Below are positions 55,000 to 63,713 of a DNA stretch of 64,000 nt, one piece after another. Positions within the stretch are counted from its first letter, which is position 1, and each line of letters opens with the position of its first letter. The position numbers and the translations under genes were made by a program. Origin of the DNA: Bacteroidota bacterium (GTDB lineage Bacteria; Bacteroidota; Bacteroidia; Bacteroidales; F082); the NCBI GenBank assembly GCA_018816765.1, contig JAHIUX010000077.1:19262-83261 (forward strand). Direction: 5' to 3'. The notes beneath the pieces are model-generated. The model ran no database searches. It had not been told where the DNA came from and saw only the letters and a program-made list of their open reading frames with translations.

Positions 55000-56247
55000 A
55001 TGAAACTCGCTCCTACCCATACTGAAGTTTCCGGATCTGTTTGTCTGCCCGGCAGCAAGAGCATCAGTAACAGGCTGTTAATGATGATGGCTTATGCCGA
55101 AGAAAATGAAGCTATCGAAGGGCTTTCGGCAGCTGACGATACCGTATTGCTCAGGAAACTGCTCAGGATGGTTGCCACATGCGGGCAATCACGCATACCA
55201 CTGGTGATCGGTTGCAACAATGCAGGTGCGGTGTATCGCTTCCTGATGAGTTTTCTGGCAACAAAAAAAGGCAAATGGCTGCTAACCGGTTCTCCGAGGA
55301 TGAAACAAAGGCCGGTGGGTGAACTCGTCAATGCACTGCGTCAGCTTGGTGCCAACATCACCTACACCGGTAAGGAAGGGTTTCCACCCTTGCTCATTCA
55401 GGGAAGCAAGCTAACCGGCGGAACAGCCAGTTTAAACATGTCGCGCAGCAGCCAGTTTGCATCCTCATTGCTCATGGCCGGGCCAATATTCACCGAAGGC
55501 CTGCACTTGCTGCTTACAGGTGAGCGCAACTCACAACCCTATCTTGACATGACCATGCGCCTGATGCAGCAATCGGGCATTCGCCTGATCAGCGAAACTT
55601 CATCTGTTCGCGTTGAGCCGGGGACCTACAACCTTCCCGACCTGGAAGTTGAGCCCGACTGGAGTGCGGCTGCTTTCTGGTACGAACTGGTCGCCATCAG
55701 GCAGCAGGGTTCGTTGCTGCTCAGCGGACTGAAGCTATCAAGCCTGCAAGGCGACAAGGTTACAGCCGCTTACTTTGAAAAACTGGGTGTACAAACCACC
55801 GAAACCAAGGCAGGACTGTTGATCGCGCCAAATGGAAAAACGAGCCATAATCCCATTTTCGAGCTCTCCGACAACCCGGATATTTTTCCGGCACTGACCG
55901 CCTGTTGTGCCGCCAAACGCATCAATGCCACATTTTGCGGCATCGCCAACCTGAGAATCAAGGAATCAGACCGCATTGCTGCCATGAGCAAAGAATTGGG
56001 CTGCCTTGGCGCAAGCTTCACTGATTCCGGCAACAACTGCCTGAAGCTTGAAACCAGCAAGGATTACCCTGTTGGATCGTCGGCAAGCTTCGACAGCTGG
56101 AACGATCACCGCGTGGCCATGGCCCTGGCCCCGCTTGCACTGATTTTCTCCGAGATTTCAATTGATCATCCTGAAGTGGTGAGCAAATCTTATCCCGATT
56201 TCTGGAAACAGCTGGAAGCTACTGGCTGTGTGAAACTTGTACAGTAA
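55000..56247 (+). CDS. aroA: 3-phosphoshikimate 1-carboxyvinyltransferase (EPSP synthase)
   Basis: Sixth step of the shikimate pathway, joining PEP and shikimate-3-phosphate. ATG 55000 is preferred over the TTG at 54988 because VCLPGSKSISNRLLMM falls at the usual distance from it. Other landmarks are MKQRPVGELVNALRQLG, NLRIKESDRIAAMSKELG and WNDHRVAMALAPLAL. The sequence is divergent in places: the PEP loop that reads NAGTAMRP in E. coli is NAGAVYRF here (74-81), and the usual substrate Asp region reads LSDNPDIFPALTACCAA. Length (415) is slightly short but complete. It follows aroB directly. Confidence 0.94.
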   Translation: MKLAPTHTEVSGSVCLPGSKSISNRLLMMMAYAEENEAIEGLSAADDTVLLRKLLRMVATCGQSRIPLVIGCNNAGAVYRFLMSFLATKKGKWLLTGSPRMKQRPVGELVNALRQLGANITYTGKEGFPPLLIQGSKLTGGTASLNMSRSSQFASSLLMAGPIFTEGLHLLLTGERNSQPYLDMTMRLMQQSGIRLISETSSVRVEPGTYNLPDLEVEPDWSAAAFWYELVAIRQQGSLLLSGLKLSSLQGDKVTAAYFEKLGVQTTETKAGLLIAPNGKTSHNPIFELSDNPDIFPALTACCAAKRINATFCGIANLRIKESDRIAAMSKELGCLGASFTDSGNNCLKLETSKDYPVGSSASFDSWNDHRVAMALAPLALIFSEISIDHPEVVSKSYPDFWKQLEATGCVKLVQ

Positions 56248-56331
56248 TATACTGTTTGTCCGTATTTTATATCAAGGTTGCTACAATTTTGGAGTTAAAT
56301 TTTCGAACAATGCATATTTCAGGGAATTTTC

Positions 56332-56339
56332 TACTTTTG
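56332..56339 (+). promoter_or_regulatory. Possible -7 promoter element of the lutA-like gene
   Basis: TACTTTTG matches TAnnTTTG, 17 bases before the ATG at 56357; no clear -33 element. Confidence 0.4.
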
Positions 56340-56356
56340 TACGATAATTGCCAACG

Positions 56357-57082
56357 ATGACCATAGACCTGTTTATACCATGTTTTATTGATCAGATGTA
56401 TCCTGAAACGGCAATGAATATGGTCAAGCTGCTTAAAAAAGCGGGTGTTGATGTAAATTACAACCCCGAACAGACCTGTTGCGGCCAATTTGCCTTCAAC
56501 AGCGGTTTCTGGGATGAAGCCAAAGCCCTGGGCAATAAATTCCTGGTTGATTTCCCGAACGACAGGCCTGTGGTAAGCCCTTCGGCTTCGTGTTCGGGCT
56601 ATGTGAAAAACTATTACCAGGAACTGTTCCACAACACCAGCAACCACCTCGAATACAAGCGACTGGTGCGGAATATGTATGAAATTTCCGATTTTCTCGT
56701 AAACAAAATCGGGGTGATTGATTTTGGCGCTTCTTTCCCCCACAAGGTCACTTTCCATGACAGTTGCGCAGGTCTTCGCGAATACGGCCTTACCAAGGAA
56801 GCCCGTTTGTTGCTTTCGAAAGTTCAGGGGCTTGAGCTTGTCGAGATGAACGACACGCACGTCTGTTGTGGTTTCGGCGGCACATTCGCCATCAAGCATG
56901 AGCCCATTTCGACCGCCATGGCCGAGCAGAAAGTCCTCAATGCCATCGAAACGGGCGCTGAATACATCGTGTCGACGGATTTGTCGTGCCTGATGCACCA
57001 GCACGCCTTTGCACGCAAGCAAGGCCTGCAGATACAGGTAATCCACCTGGTCGACATCCTTGCCTCAGGCTGGGGGGCTTAA
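56357..57082 (+). CDS. (Fe-S)-binding CCG-domain protein, LutA/YkgE-like
   Basis: Predicted cytoplasmic iron-sulfur protein of the LutA family, which with LutB and LutC oxidises lactate to pyruvate in other bacteria. It has two cysteine-rich CCG domains: QTCCGQFAFNSGFWDEA with SCSGYVKNYY (N-terminal half), and FHDSCAGLREYG with HVCCGFGGTFAIKHEPIS (C-terminal half). ATG 56357 is chosen over the TTG at 56348 because the family begins with I-D-L-F-x-P-C directly. Length (242) is normal. No lutB or lutC gene follows: the next gene converges on it. It may work with genes elsewhere or as a heterodisulfide reductase-like subunit. Confidence 0.9.
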   Translation: MTIDLFIPCFIDQMYPETAMNMVKLLKKAGVDVNYNPEQTCCGQFAFNSGFWDEAKALGNKFLVDFPNDRPVVSPSASCSGYVKNYYQELFHNTSNHLEYKRLVRNMYEISDFLVNKIGVIDFGASFPHKVTFHDSCAGLREYGLTKEARLLLSKVQGLELVEMNDTHVCCGFGGTFAIKHEPISTAMAEQKVLNAIETGAEYIVSTDLSCLMHQHAFARKQGLQIQVIHLVDILASGWGA

Positions 57083-57108
57083 ACAAGCCTTAATAAAATC
57101 AATGATTT

Positions 57109-57774
57109 TTACTGGCAGAATGAACCATCAGCAACCCACAGGTTTTTCACGGTAATTTCCAGTGTTCCCTTTTTTATTGCCGGGTGGTTTTCGAACAGTT
57201 TTGTCAACTCCTCTGCCTGCTTATCGCTGAGGACCATGAAGCAATCGGCCAGGTTGCTGAACCAGCCTTCGTACAGCGTGTTCAGTCCCGGATTCATTTT
57301 GGCCATAAAGCTGCGGTGAAGTTTCTGCACATCGAAATCCTTTTCATGTCCTTTGGCGGGTTTGAGGCGTACAAAACCCACCTCAACCATTTCGGCATTC
57401 TCATGCACCTGGCAGATATGTCCCTTATAGGCCGTGAACGGATTCAGCTCAACGATAAAACGCGAGGCCATGATGGCCGGATCGGTGTTGACCATCTGAC
57501 GGGCTTCAGCTTCACTGCCTGCCTGCAGGATAAAAAAGCCTCCACCTCCGTCGAAAGGACCGGCAGCGAGCAGGCTCCCCTGTTTACTGAGAAGATTGAT
57601 GTTGTCAAGATGGGCTTTCTGAATGCGGTTCGTCTCATCCTGGCTGATCGTAGCCCTGTTGGGATTCGAAATCAGGTTTACAAAATAAAGTTGCTTTTCT
57701 TGTTGTGCAAAGGCTGTATTCAATGAAACCAGCAGCAAAATGACCACTACATGAAACAAATTCGGTTTTTTCAT
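57109..57774 (-). CDS. Exported protein with YCII-related domains
   Basis: Predicted periplasmic protein with a signal peptide (MKKPNLFHVVVILLLVSLNT, cleaved after AFAQ). The mature part appears to hold two YCII-like ferredoxin folds. The first has LLSKQGSLLAAGPFDGGGGFFIL, with EAEARQMVNTDPAIMASRFIVEL following, where the His/Asp pattern of active YCII proteins is partly kept. The second (about 125-215) is weaker (SNLADCFMVLSDKQAEELTKL). YCII domains are thought to bind small molecules or take part in dehalogenation-like chemistry; the function here is unknown. It converges on the lutA-like gene. Confidence 0.75.
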   Translation of the reverse strand: MKKPNLFHVVVILLLVSLNTAFAQQEKQLYFVNLISNPNRATISQDETNRIQKAHLDNINLLSKQGSLLAAGPFDGGGGFFILQAGSEAEARQMVNTDPAIMASRFIVELNPFTAYKGHICQVHENAEMVEVGFVRLKPAKGHEKDFDVQKLHRSFMAKMNPGLNTLYEGWFSNLADCFMVLSDKQAEELTKLFENHPAIKKGTLEITVKNLWVADGSFCQ

Positions 57775-57836
57775 TGGTTAATAGGTTTTCCTGCAACGCA
57801 GATTAATGTGATGCGAAAATAAAACATTTTCACGAT

Positions 57837-59084
57837 TTAAGCCATTTTGTTTTTCACCCAGAAGAAGGGGCTTATGGCCAAAAGCACCAGGGTGATGCCA
57901 CTAATGGCCAGGCCGATGCCATAGCGGTCGGCCAGAAATCCGGCCACAGGAGCGATGATTCCGGCAAAGAGCGATCCTGCCTGCGACTCAACGGAAAGCA
58001 CGCCGGCCATGACTTTCTGGTTGCTGTGGTCGGCAATATACCCGATGCCAAGCGGCATCCGCAGGTTTTCGTTGAGCAGGATGAGGATAAAAAACAGCGC
58101 TGCAAGGGCCAGAAATCCATAATGAACCAGCACACCACTGATGATCCCGGTGGCGAATCCAAGGACCAGGGTGAGGTTCAATGGCTTGGCAAGGTTGTCG
58201 AAATACGCACCCAGCTTTCCGGCACTCCGCGACATATAAGCCGTTGAAAGGTAAACCACGAAATAGGCTATGCCGATGAGCAGGGCCGTCTGCCGGGCTT
58301 CATCCTGAAAAAAGATGATGGGCAAGGCCACGGCCAGCGATTGAAGCAACGGCTGCAGGTAGTCTTTGATGCTGGTATAATATCCCGAATGGATCGAGGT
58401 ATTCATCAAGCCTTTCATCATGTCCTTGTTTCTGAAGGCGTTGAAAAATGTCATCACCACATCGGTGAATTTTTCCTTCAACGGAATGTGTTTTGCCAGG
58501 TTCGTCTCTCCCTCGAGGGCCTTCGGGTACGACATGATCAGGAAAACCCCGATGAAATAAGGCACGATCGACAACAGAAATATGGCCGGATAGCTCCCTG
58601 AGACAATGACAAAAATGGCCGCGAGCACCGATGAAACGGCGGTTCCGGTCTGGCTCCAGGCCCGTGTGTGACCGTAATACGCGCCTTTATGCTTTTCCCA
58701 GTCCTTGATTTTGAGGTACTCGAAGATCATCGCTTTGTGCACCCCTGTCCTGAAGGCATCGCCAACAGCAAACATCAACATGGCCATGGCAAACAGTAAA
58801 AAGCTGTCCGACACAAAATACATGGCAAAAGAAGCAATATAAAACACAAACGACCCGGCGAGTGTTCTCCTGCGCCCAAAGGCATCGGCCACGATGCCGC
58901 TCGGAATCTCCATCAGGATAATGGAAATTTCACGGATCGAAATCAACAGGCCTATTTCGGTGAAATCCATCCCTTTCCCGAGGAGAAAAAGCACAATAAA
59001 TGCCTCATAAAAGCGAAGGTTTTTCAAAAACCCATACGCGCAAAACTTCACGTACTGCTTGTCGCGATACAAAATGTCCTTCAT
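57837..59084 (-). CDS. MFS transporter
   Basis: Inner-membrane transporter of the major facilitator superfamily with about 12 hydrophobic segments in 415 residues. The loop-2 signature is IPSGIVADAFGRRRTLAGS; its counterpart in the second half is GFLADRYGIGLAI at the C-terminal end. The frame opens at 59141, but the ATG at 59084 (MKDILYRDKQYVKF) is the true start: a consensus promoter at 59102-59133 lies inside the longer frame. Substrate unknown. Divergent from the MATE transporter gene, with both promoters in the same short region. Confidence 0.92.
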   Translation of the reverse strand: MKDILYRDKQYVKFCAYGFLKNLRFYEAFIVLFLLGKGMDFTEIGLLISIREISIILMEIPSGIVADAFGRRRTLAGSFVFYIASFAMYFVSDSFLLFAMAMLMFAVGDAFRTGVHKAMIFEYLKIKDWEKHKGAYYGHTRAWSQTGTAVSSVLAAIFVIVSGSYPAIFLLSIVPYFIGVFLIMSYPKALEGETNLAKHIPLKEKFTDVVMTFFNAFRNKDMMKGLMNTSIHSGYYTSIKDYLQPLLQSLAVALPIIFFQDEARQTALLIGIAYFVVYLSTAYMSRSAGKLGAYFDNLAKPLNLTLVLGFATGIISGVLVHYGFLALAALFFILILLNENLRMPLGIGYIADHSNQKVMAGVLSVESQAGSLFAGIIAPVAGFLADRYGIGLAISGITLVLLAISPFFWVKNKMA

Positions 59085-59101
59085 GCCGCCAAAATAATGG
59101 A

Positions 59102-59133
59102 CAAATGTAGTGCCTTTTAAAGGCTGCGGCAAA
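59102..59133 (-). promoter_or_regulatory. Bacteroidota-type promoter of the MFS transporter gene
   Basis: On the minus strand: TTTG (59133-59130), 20 bases, TACATTTG (59109-59102). Both elements match the consensus exactly. It lies 17 bases upstream of ATG 59084 and decides that start. Confidence 0.7.
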
Positions 59134-59161
59134 AGGGTCACCGGCTTGCCGCATAATTTTC

Positions 59162-59191
59162 ATTGCCACACCGGAAAAGCCGGTAACTTTG
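59162..59191 (+). promoter_or_regulatory. Bacteroidota-type promoter of the MATE transporter gene
   Basis: ATTG (59162-59165), 18 bases, TAACTTTG (59184-59191). The -7 element is consensus; the -33 differs in one base. The spacer holds a small hairpin (CCGGaaaagCCGG). The start at 59214 is 22 bases downstream. Confidence 0.5.
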
Positions 59192-59213
59192 CCTGCTCAG
59201 AAAATCTCTGGTT

Positions 59214-60545
59214 TTGGAAGCAGATATCTCATACAAACGCATCTGGCATGTCGCCTACCCGATCATTTTGGGGAGCGTGGCACAAAACCTGATCAATATA
59301 ACCGACACGGCTTTTCTGGGACATGTGGGGGAAATTGAACTGGGCGCTTCGGCCCTTGGCGGGATGTTTTATTTTGTGCTCATCATGTTGGGTCTGGGCT
59401 TCGGAACAGGCACACAGATTATCATCGCCCGGCGGTTTGGCGAAGGCGCTTACCGTGATATCGGCAAAACCTTCGACCATGCCTTGTACTTCATGTTGCC
59501 GCTGGCCTTCTTCTGCTTTTTTATCATGCTGTTCTTTGCAGGACCGATACTGAGGCCGGTCGTTTCTTCCGACAGAATCTACGCAGCCACAATGGATTAC
59601 ATTGATTATCGTATGTTCGGAATTTTCTTTGCCATTGCCCAAATTCAGTTCAGGTCGTTTTACATTGGCATTGCAAGCACACGCGTCATCACCTGGAGCA
59701 CGGTGTTTATGGCTGTGGTAAACATCATCCTTGATTACGCCCTTATTTTTGGACATTGGGGCCTGCCTGCCATGGGCATCAAAGGGGCAGCGCTGGCTTC
59801 GGCTATCGCCGAATGCTGTGCAGTGATTTACCTCTGGTTGTATACCGTGATGCAAAAACACAAGCTTCATTACGGCTTACTGCGCTTCGAAGGCTTCGAC
59901 AAAAAGCTTTTCGGACGGAATTTCCAGCTCTCCTACCCGATTATGTTACAGAACTTTTTTTCGCTGTCGGTTTGGTTTGCTTTCTTTTTAATCGTCGAAA
60001 AACTTGGCGAACAGGCATTGGCCATTTCAAACATTATCCGCAGTGTGTACATTGTGCTGATGATCCCCGTATGGGGTTTTGCTTCCGCAGCAAACTCCCT
60101 TGTCAGCTTCCTGCTCGGATCAGGCAAAGCAAAGCAGGTGTTTCCATTGCTCAGGCGCATCATCGTGCTTTGCGTAGGCGGGGTACTGATTTTTGTTGTT
60201 TTCAGCATGATTTTCCCCGAATGGATCATCCGCCTGTACACCAACGACCCGGTTTTGATTACAGGCGCAATCCCTGTTTTGTTCATCGTTGACTTCGGCG
60301 CCGTGTCGATCGCATTTGGGTTCATCCTGTTTAACGGGGTGCTGGGCACGGGCAAAACGAAGGTGTCGTTCCTGATCGAAATGATGGTGCTGAGTGTTTA
60401 CCTGATTTTTGTTTATGTGGTGGTCCACTTTTTCAACGCCAAAGTAAGCGAAGTGTGGCTGGCAGAGCTCGTTTATGGCACACTGATTGCCAGCTTCTCG
60501 TGGATTTACCTCATCAAGGGGCACTGGGCCACGGGCATCGTCTGA
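59214..60545 (+). CDS. MATE family efflux transporter
   Basis: Inner-membrane multidrug and toxin extrusion protein (cation antiporter). About 12 hydrophobic segments in 443 residues form two halves. The start IWHVAYPIILGSVAQNLINI with TDTAFLGHVGEIELGASALG is typical of the family, and the second half has the matching NFFSLSVWFAFFLIVEKLGEQALAISNIIRS. The start is TTG 59214; no ATG precedes the first helix. Substrate unknown. It is divergent from the MFS gene and converges on the large 894-residue protein gene. Confidence 0.93.
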   Translation: MEADISYKRIWHVAYPIILGSVAQNLINITDTAFLGHVGEIELGASALGGMFYFVLIMLGLGFGTGTQIIIARRFGEGAYRDIGKTFDHALYFMLPLAFFCFFIMLFFAGPILRPVVSSDRIYAATMDYIDYRMFGIFFAIAQIQFRSFYIGIASTRVITWSTVFMAVVNIILDYALIFGHWGLPAMGIKGAALASAIAECCAVIYLWLYTVMQKHKLHYGLLRFEGFDKKLFGRNFQLSYPIMLQNFFSLSVWFAFFLIVEKLGEQALAISNIIRSVYIVLMIPVWGFASAANSLVSFLLGSGKAKQVFPLLRRIIVLCVGGVLIFVVFSMIFPEWIIRLYTNDPVLITGAIPVLFIVDFGAVSIAFGFILFNGVLGTGKTKVSFLIEMMVLSVYLIFVYVVVHFFNAKVSEVWLAELVYGTLIASFSWIYLIKGHWATGIV

Positions 60546-60568
60546 CGCCGACAACAAAGCCGTTTTTC

Positions 60569-63253
60569 TCAGTAAATCAGGTAATTGTACACCGTGTTCG
60601 CGATACCCGTAACCAGGTTGATTTCGCTGTTGTCGTGCAGGCTTCCCACAGCAAATGGTGTTTCGCCGGCCAGGCCTGAGCTGATGATCATATTGCCTTT
60701 TTTGTCGATGAGGAAAATTTCGCGTCCTGCTTCCGACACAATGCCAAGGTAACGCCTGGTGGCTGACACATTGATAAACGCTGGTTTGGTGGTGATGGGA
60801 TAATCAAAGTTGTGGCTGAACAGCTCATTCCTGAAACGATCGAAAATGACGAGTTTGGTTCCATCGAGAAAGATAAAATCGACCGAATTATTTTCGTCGA
60901 AATCCTCGTATAAAAAGAAATGATCGGGCGAATAACTGCCAAAATCAGTGGTCGACAACAGTCCGTTGCTGCTCACATACAGCAATTGGCCCTTTTGGTC
61001 CGATGTCAGGAGCACCCCTTTGCTGTTGGTTTTGTTGATGTAAAAGCCAGAATTCCGGGCCTTCTCAATATTTCCCTTGACGCTGATCCTTGTAACCCCC
61101 TGCCGGTCGACGATGCGGATATTGCCGTTGATGTCGGTGATGATGATATAATCCTTTCCACCGGCGACAAGCCTTTCGACAGGTCTGGTCACAATCTCCA
61201 GCGATTTTGGCCTTTTCCAGCCATCCACTTCCTTGCCCCTGAGGGTGAAGTTGTGCACCGTTTTGTCGGCACAGTTTACAAGCAAGCGGTAATCGCCGGT
61301 GTTGTTGTAATCGAACAGCGTCAGGCCGCTGGTGGCCTGCGACACCAGCTTTATGGGGTAATTGGCCGTATTGTTTCCGTTTCTGTCGAGCAGGTAAAGG
61401 TAATTGGCCGTATTAAACAGGTACTGGTATTTTCCATTACCATAGTAATCCACGGTAAACACATCGCTGATCACCGGTCCTGACAGCCTCACCTTCCAAA
61501 GTATTTCGCCAAAAGGAGAAATCAGGTAAATGTGATTGTCGGCATCGAACACGATCACATCGCTTTTGGCTGTTATGTGGTCTGGCACAATGCATGGCTT
61601 GCCCACCATATCGGCCCCGAGCCGGGTTTGCCAGCTTACCAGGTTTTCCTCTTCGTACGATGGGTTGTGTTTCAGGTAAAAGCTACAATAGATCAATCCG
61701 TTCAGCGAACTGAACTGAAGGGCCATGCCCTCAAATTCCCTGAATGCCTGTTGGTTATCAACAAGGTGTGCTGCAATTTCAGGACTCAGGTATTTGTTCA
61801 CCATGGCGAGTCCTTCGCGGAGGTTAACATAGAGCAGCAGATTGGATTTGTCGGCAATGTTATTGCTGAATTTACGGAAGTTGGCACTCAGGTCAAGGGT
61901 CCTGCCGGCTTTATACAGCGAAACCATCTCGCTGAGGCTGGCGTAATCATTGGCGAGGATCAGGTATTGGTCGATGATGCAATAATGGGTTTTTTCGATG
62001 GATGAAAATGCCTTACCGAAAATACCCGGAACAAAGTCAGGCAGGTTGATGTGTGCAAACTGAGTCCACTCGCCGGCATACGGTTTTTCGCTACCCGGCA
62101 CACTTGCCGAAATCTGCTGAAGCAGTTGGGCAGCAGCATCCTTGTCGGTAAGTTTCGCGACAAAAAACGGTCGCTGCACGCTTCCCGAACCACTCACACC
62201 AAAGGCAATCTCCTTGTCGATCAGGCGCAGCAGTGCCTCTGCCGCATCGAAACCACAGGCCTGTTCAAGTTGCGCGGCATAGGCCGGGTTGCTGATGCGC
62301 TGCTGGTAGGCTGCAAAGTCGCTCATGCCGAAGTGCAGCAAGATACGGGTATGGAACGGCAACACATTGTATAGTCCGAGCGCCACCGGCTCCTGGTCGA
62401 TCAAGGAACCAACATACGATGACTGGCTGTCAATCGGGTCAATGTATCCGTTGAGGAGCAACTCACCAGGTTTCACCAGCAGGTCGAGGGCCACCCAGCC
62501 ACCGGCAGTTGCAACGGCCTTTGCAATGGCATCGTGGTACGACTGGGCGCTGCAAGCCGCAACCAGCCGCGAGAACTGTGGCGTATTGATGAAAAGAAAG
62601 CCTTCGGCCAGGGCACCGCAAGTGTTTTTCATGCGCACAAAAGCAGGGTCGCTGAGCAGGTTTTGTGGTTGTTGAAGCTGACGCAGACTTTTGTCGACTA
62701 ACTCCTTGTCGAAACTTCCAATAAACAAACCCCGGGTCAGGCAAAAGTTAAACTGGATGCCTGTGTTGGCATCAATCACAAAACTCACTTCCTGGTCGCC
62801 CTGTGTCCGCTCAACGACAGCTGCATCGGTTCCGGCCTGTTTGGCAATGAGTTCCTGCAGTTCGTAGTTGTACAGCAGATTGCCTGTTTCGACAATAAAA
62901 ACAAAGCCAAAGCCTGCCGGTGACTCATCCAGCACAAGGGCCATTTTTTTATCATAAAGGGCTGTCATCAGCCCGGGTTTACCTTTCACCACCGAATCGA
63001 GCAAACCGATTTGCTGGTCAATTTGCCTGAAATGTTCCGATTGCAGCAAGGACTTCCACATCCTGTTTTCGCCCGTAATTTTCTGCCAGGGCTCACCGGT
63101 GTGATTGGCTTCAAAAACAGCCAGGCTGTTAAGCGGAATGGCATCGTAGATGGATTTATCAGCCGGCCTGAGCCGGGCAAGGAGCAGCCAGCCCAGCATC
63201 ACCAGGGCAAGAAGCAGGATGGCCACAGACACCATGATGTTTTTCTTCGACAT
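60569..63253 (-). CDS. Large membrane-anchored protein with DUF3352-like and beta-propeller regions
   Basis: Not assigned a function. One N-terminal membrane helix (NIMVSVAILLLALVMLGWLL) anchors an otherwise extracytoplasmic 894-residue protein. Residues about 35-560 resemble DUF3352-type proteins (IPLNSLAVFEANHTGEPWQK; FIVETGNLLYNYELQELIAK; a long stretch on scoring-like substrate domains). Residues about 575-890 look like a beta-propeller with repeated strands of the form DADNHIYLISPFGEILWKVRL, TANYLYLLDRNGN, ITDINGNIRIVDRQG and FLIDKKGNMIISS. Similar proteins recur in Bacteroidota as hypotheticals. It is a single gene with its own candidate promoter, converging on the MATE gene. Confidence 0.75.
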   Translation of the reverse strand: MSKKNIMVSVAILLLALVMLGWLLLARLRPADKSIYDAIPLNSLAVFEANHTGEPWQKITGENRMWKSLLQSEHFRQIDQQIGLLDSVVKGKPGLMTALYDKKMALVLDESPAGFGFVFIVETGNLLYNYELQELIAKQAGTDAAVVERTQGDQEVSFVIDANTGIQFNFCLTRGLFIGSFDKELVDKSLRQLQQPQNLLSDPAFVRMKNTCGALAEGFLFINTPQFSRLVAACSAQSYHDAIAKAVATAGGWVALDLLVKPGELLLNGYIDPIDSQSSYVGSLIDQEPVALGLYNVLPFHTRILLHFGMSDFAAYQQRISNPAYAAQLEQACGFDAAEALLRLIDKEIAFGVSGSGSVQRPFFVAKLTDKDAAAQLLQQISASVPGSEKPYAGEWTQFAHINLPDFVPGIFGKAFSSIEKTHYCIIDQYLILANDYASLSEMVSLYKAGRTLDLSANFRKFSNNIADKSNLLLYVNLREGLAMVNKYLSPEIAAHLVDNQQAFREFEGMALQFSSLNGLIYCSFYLKHNPSYEEENLVSWQTRLGADMVGKPCIVPDHITAKSDVIVFDADNHIYLISPFGEILWKVRLSGPVISDVFTVDYYGNGKYQYLFNTANYLYLLDRNGNNTANYPIKLVSQATSGLTLFDYNNTGDYRLLVNCADKTVHNFTLRGKEVDGWKRPKSLEIVTRPVERLVAGGKDYIIITDINGNIRIVDRQGVTRISVKGNIEKARNSGFYINKTNSKGVLLTSDQKGQLLYVSSNGLLSTTDFGSYSPDHFFLYEDFDENNSVDFIFLDGTKLVIFDRFRNELFSHNFDYPITTKPAFINVSATRRYLGIVSEAGREIFLIDKKGNMIISSGLAGETPFAVGSLHDNSEINLVTGIANTVYNYLIY

Positions 63254-63303
63254 GCTATTTTTGCTGCTGATGGTGAAACCGGATAATTCCGGGTTAAACA
63301 GGG

Positions 63304-63334
63304 TAAAAATAGTTTAAAAAATGCCTGACCCAAA
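63304..63334 (-). promoter_or_regulatory. Probable promoter of the 894-residue protein gene
   Basis: On the minus strand: TTTG (63334-63331), 19 bases, TATTTTTA (63311-63304). The last -7 base differs from TAnnTTTG. The ATG is 50 bases downstream. Confidence 0.5.
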
Positions 63335-63487
63335 CAGAATAAGGGTTTCATATTCAACAGCAGGGTGTTCATATGCCTTTGGAACAAGGCAGCGCCCTGT
63401 TGCTGTCCGGCTGAGGCGTGTATTGAAACAGCATGTTTATATTTGTGCAAGGTATTGAAGAATAATCGTGTCATCGAACGCAAGCTG

Positions 63488-63509
63488 CCGCGCGACTCCT
63501 GTCGCGTGG
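63488..63509 (-). repeat. REP-like palindrome, inverted copy
   Basis: Plus-strand arms CCGCGCGAC and GTCGCGTGG with loop TCCT. It is the reverse complement of the two copies at 63692 and 63795 except for one loop base, so the cluster contains elements in both orientations, as in bacterial interspersed mosaic elements. Confidence 0.75.
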
Positions 63510-63563
63510 TCCAACAGATTGATTATTTTTGTTAAAGAAGTCGAAAAAGTCAGCTAATGGAAC

Positions 63564-63689
63564 ATGCGAAAGTATTCACCCGACCAGGAAGATCATGTTT
63601 TCAGACCTGAAGTTTGTGTTTATAGCAGCGCATTGAACTTTAGCAGAGAGAAAGGATTATTAAGTGATGGTATTATTGTGGATTTATAG
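63564..63689 (+). CDS. Candidate 41-codon micro-ORF ending just before a palindrome
   Basis: Uncertain. ATG 63564 opens a frame of 41 codons (starts MRKYSPDQED, ends LLSDGIIVDL) whose TAG stop is 2 bases before the palindrome at 63692. The composition is protein-like, with no signal peptide. The last 23 codons and the palindrome are duplicated at 63721-63816 with six substitutions and no gaps. All substituted codons change the amino acid, which does not support selection on the protein. I recognise no family. It may be a gene remnant or part of a non-coding repeat. Confidence 0.3.
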   Translation: MRKYSPDQEDHVFRPEVCVYSSALNFSREKGLLSDGIIVDL

Positions 63690-63691
63690 AA

Positions 63692-63713
63692 CCACGCGAC
63701 GGGAGTCGCGCGG
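63692..63713 (+). repeat. REP-like palindrome, first direct copy
   Basis: Arms CCACGCGAC and GTCGCGCGG pair over nine positions with one mismatch around a GGGA loop, which fits the GNRA tetraloop form in RNA. It sits in copy 1 of the 103-bp repeat. Confidence 0.8.

Noticed and set aside
63199..63483. 94-codon minus-strand frame at the right end
   Set aside because: It overlaps the start of the 894-residue protein gene and its probable promoter, and has no recognisable features.
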